From contig VIIQ02000020.1 in NCBI GenBank assembly GCA_007449985.2, positions 248,001-312,000 of the forward strand: a stretch of 64,000 bases of DNA, given 5' to 3'. The notes under the pieces are model-generated. The model was not told the origin of the DNA, made no database searches, and worked only from the letters and a program-made list of their open reading frames with translations. A program made the position numbers and the translations under genes. Position 1 is the first letter of the stretch. Each line of letters starts with the position of its first letter. Source of the DNA: Desmodesmus armatus (taxonomy: Eukaryota; Chlorophyta; Chlorophyceae; Sphaeropleales; Scenedesmaceae). Of the stretch, positions 61,073 through 64,000 are shown in pieces.

Positions 61073-63822
61073 CATTGGTAGGTAAGCTTCTCTTCGAGGT
61101 AAGCTTCTCTTCTTGTGGTGCCCAGGTGCAGTGCTGTTGCTGCACCTTGCTTCTGGGACATGCACATAGCCATAAGGGTGCCTGACGGCCACAAGCCTTG
61201 AGATGCAGCAACATACCGTATACCAGGACCAGTTGCAAAAGCATATACCAAAAGCGGGAGACACAAAATAGCTATCTTATAGCACCCAACATGACAAACT
61301 AGGCATGCTCGCCACTTTGTTCAACACACGTGTGACAAACCCACACCATACAGACACACAATGAGGGTGTGTCACATCTGTTCACATGTTGCTGTGTTGA
61401 GAACATGCCAGGTGCCGGACACTGCCAAAGCGCACACCACACCCGCTCTGATTGCAGCTGACTAAACTCTTTGTTTCAGGTCCCAAAACCCATAACTGCA
61501 ACACAGCTACACTGGCTGTGAGGGAGCCAATGCACATGCGGGTGACACAGCCCCGTTGAGCTGGACACCGTGTCAGCATGTGTGATGTGACAGCATGACA
61601 GTAAGAAAAGCACAGTGGCTGTGGAACAGTGATTTGTTTTGGGAGTGCCTGAGACAACAGCACCTGACAGCTCTACAGACACATTTTTGCCAACTGCATT
61701 GGAGTCAGACAGCAGCTGTCCAGCACTCAGCAAATGCGTCAGCACGACACTCAGCAAACGCATCCGTACGGCAATGCGAGCACCGCTGTCATCCCACTTC
61801 ACACATGCCTGTTGTGGCTAACCAACTGCATTCATTCATAAAACACCACATGGTTCATGCGAGACGAGCACAATCACCATGGCACCGCACAAGAACCACC
61901 ACCGACAGGGCTGAGAATGTACAGTACGCCCTCCACACACCAAGAGCGAAGCACCAAGCAACCTAGTCCAAACGACAACGGCGCTGCAACACCAATGAGG
62001 TTCCTTGACGAGTGAGGCTGCAATGAACGCCACGCCCCACACTCGGACTGGAGCAGGATTTGCATCTGCACCCATTACCACATGCATGCTGCACATGCCT
62101 TGACTAGCCCATTGATGTCCACACAAGCAGCGCAAACAAAGCACCTGGCGATCACGATCAAGTATCAATCACGCCCAAGGATAAAACCCGATGAGGCACT
62201 GCTACGTAGATTGACAACCAGCCTGCTCTGGAACACAACGTGACAGGATGCACGACTGCTGGCTTATGTTGCCATGCATCAAACCGCAGCCCGCCAATCC
62301 CAAAACAATCGATTTTGCATCACTTTTGTATTAGTGCAAATGCATAGTGGGAGCACTGTATGATATGAGCACCCACCACAACCCCAGCCATTCACGGCTG
62401 TTGGTCGTTCACAATCAAAACATGTGAAGGCTGCAACTTATCAGCCAGCCCCGCACACCCGCCCAGACAAAAATTGTCCCCCACACATGACTGCACAATC
62501 ACAACACACCAAAACTGCTGGATTAGCATATGCTGTGCACCTCTGTGCCGCATTCTGCCAAAGCATGACCCTCTTGAGTTGGGGACATCTCAGCCCGAGC
62601 GTTGGTGCAGCCAGCCGCAGCAAACAAGCTACTCTTGTAACATCATAGGTAGAGTAGGTGGTCCGCAACACACATGGTGGCAGAGAGAACTGGTTCAATC
62701 CTGCACATGTTTCCACATCGAGCACGTTGTAACACATACAAGCATCCAAAATGAAATCCAATCAACACAACACACCAAGCGCCACCTGCCCCACGCACTG
62801 CAGGCAGGGGACGGGAATGTAGGCAGGCAGTAAGCCACCAATTTGGCATCCTGCCATTACCGCAAACCAGCCCTGAGCTGCTTGGCTGCCTTCCACAACA
62901 CACACATGCACATGGGTGTGGCTGTTGGTGCCAACCCACGCAGTAGAAAGCGCGCCATGCACGACTGCACACCGTCACAGCATAACATTGAGCGCTGCGC
63001 ACAGCAGGGCCAGCACCTGCTGCGACACTCACCCCACCGCCAGGTTGCAGCGCTGTTGTGGTGCATTCAGCACACGCGCATATTCTGCAGGTCCATCAGC
63101 ATGCTGTGTGTGCTTGCAGGATGCATGCACTGCCAGCTGCCGGTGCTGTTGGGCTGCTGCTGCAGCTCATGAGCCATCATGAGTGGGCCTCCTGCAGACA
63201 TCAGGCCGGGACCTGCGCTGTCCAGCACACCAACCTGCACCAGTCCTGCAGGTGGCGGTGCACTCAGTGCCTGCAGGGAAACCACACCCTGCGCGGGTTG
63301 CTGCTGCTGTTGCAGGACGTACCCGTCGGCCAGCACGAATCCCTGGGCAGGGAGGGAGCTGCATCCTGCAGGTGCAATGGTTGCTGCAGGCAGCTCAATC
63401 TGCAGTACCTGCCCAGCAACCATGGGAGCGCTGGCGCTGTTGACCACGCTGGGGTCAGGGACCTGTACCCAGTATGTTGGCTGGCTGCTGCTGGCCATGT
63501 TGCACTGCAGCACCTGCTGGCTGCTGCCTGACATGCTGTACTGCAGCACCTGCTGAGGCTGGGGCTGAGGGGCCTGCTGCGCCTGCAGCACCACCGCGCC
63601 CTGCACGCCGCCTGCTGACACCACTGGCAGACCTGCATTTGATACAGGTAGGGTGACGGTGGCGTAACCACCTGGCACAGCACTGCCGCTTGTGCCCTGC
63701 CCTGTCTGCAGCAGCAGCACCTGCTGCTGCGGCGGCTGCTGCTGCATGTGGTGTGCAGGGTGCACTGCAGGACTGAAGTTGGGTGTCTCAGGTGTGCCAC
63801 AGGCTGGCAGGGTGTTCACCAC
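61073..63822 (-). repeat. Right arm of the 2.75-kb inverted repeat
   Basis: Reverse complement of 56395-59144. Here the repeat joins smoothly to further gene sequence on its outer side (63823 to window end): the reading frame of the zinc-finger tail exon continues across the boundary. That makes this the parental copy and the left arm the derived one. The segment 62150-62440 is also recognisable, much diverged, in the same orientation at 52840-53175. Confidence 0.93.
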
Positions 63823-64000
63823 CAGCCCGTGCTGCGGCTGCGGTGTCTGTGGCAGCTGCTGCAATGGCAATGCCAAGCTGAGCGGCACCTGCATGCCAGC
63901 GCTGCCTGGAAAGGGCTGGCCAGGGCAGCTGATCATACTTGTGGAGGGAGACGGCCCACCTCCCATTGCGTGCTGTCCCTGCCCGTGCACCTGCGCCTGG
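63067..64000 (-). CDS. CCCH zinc-finger protein, C-terminal exon, gene continues outside window
   Basis: One uninterrupted open frame runs from the window edge to a TGA at 63067. It encodes the Gln/Ser/Pro-rich tail (QGQHAMGGG, MISCPGQPFPG, VNTLPACG to LMDLQNMRVC). It aligns with the tail exon of the copy at 53704-54737, which directly follows that copy's CCCH fingers, so the fingers of this gene should lie just to the right of the window. Unlike the other copies it is neither truncated at the repeat boundary nor frameshifted in the visible part. The Gln-rich tail is coded by CAG/CTG triplets, and a Q-rich activation or phase-separation function is speculation. Confidence 0.65.
   Translation of the reverse strand, partial: QAQVHGQGQHAMGGGPSPSTSMISCPGQPFPGSAGMQVPLSLALPLQQLPQTPQPQHGLVVNTLPACGTPETPNFSPAVHPAHHMQQQPPQQQVLLLQTGQGTSGSAVPGGYATVTLPVSNAGLPVVSAGGVQGAVVLQAQQAPQPQPQQVLQYSMSGSSQQVLQCNMASSSQPTYWVQVPDPSVVNSASAPMVAGQVLQIELPAATIAPAGCSSLPAQGFVLADGYVLQQQQQPAQGVVSLQALSAPPPAGLVQVGVLDSAGPGLMSAGGPLMMAHELQQQPNSTGSWQCMHPASTHSMLMDLQNMRVC

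Overview
This window is nuclear DNA from a eukaryote, most likely a green alga (Chlorophyta). A Sphaeropleales/Scenedesmaceae-like alga is my inference; no marker gene proves it. Coding sequence is cut into many short exons with GT...AG introns of about 100-1,100 bases. Reading phase can be followed across every junction of the main genes. CTG/CAG triplet runs are everywhere, coding for Ser, Gln or Ala in exons and also lying in introns. Protein families are plant-like (PC-esterase, RR-type tandem CCCH zinc finger, STIG1-like). I saw no rRNA, tRNA, CRISPR array or operon.

Layout. 34-3741 (-): 5' eight exons of a tyrosine-recombinase-fold protein (Crypton/Ndc10-like), running off the left edge. 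5883 to about 17766 (-): one 19-20 exon gene for a secretory protein of about 1,500 residues, joining a TIM-barrel-like glycosidase region to a C-terminal PC-esterase domain. 19611-24328 (+): a six-hairpin-glycosidase-like protein whose 5' end I could not find. 30225-31607 (+): a Cys-rich STIG1-like secreted protein (5' end unknown). 34492-35721 (-): tentative exons of an Ala-rich protein. 42471-46152 (+): a secreted His/Tyr-rich plus Cys-rich protein with an FDD-type module, carrying an apparent one-base deletion. 53704-64000: three copies of all or part of an RR-TZF CCCH zinc-finger gene arranged around a 2.75-kb inverted repeat (56395-59144 against 61073-63822) with a 1.93-kb spacer.

The genes do not form one pathway. 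Two (glycosidase/PC-esterase and six-hairpin-like) probably act on polysaccharides, two are other secreted proteins, and the rest are DNA- or RNA-binding. The most unusual signal is structural. At several loci an intron carries tandem copies of its own 3' splice site plus the first bases of the following exon: 15.06-15.62 kb, 21.29-21.79 kb, 22.3-22.5 kb, 23.13-23.9 kb, and a whole-exon form at 12.04-12.13 kb. Conserved reading frames also break at three places, each explained by one missing base, so either assembly error or gene decay must be tested.
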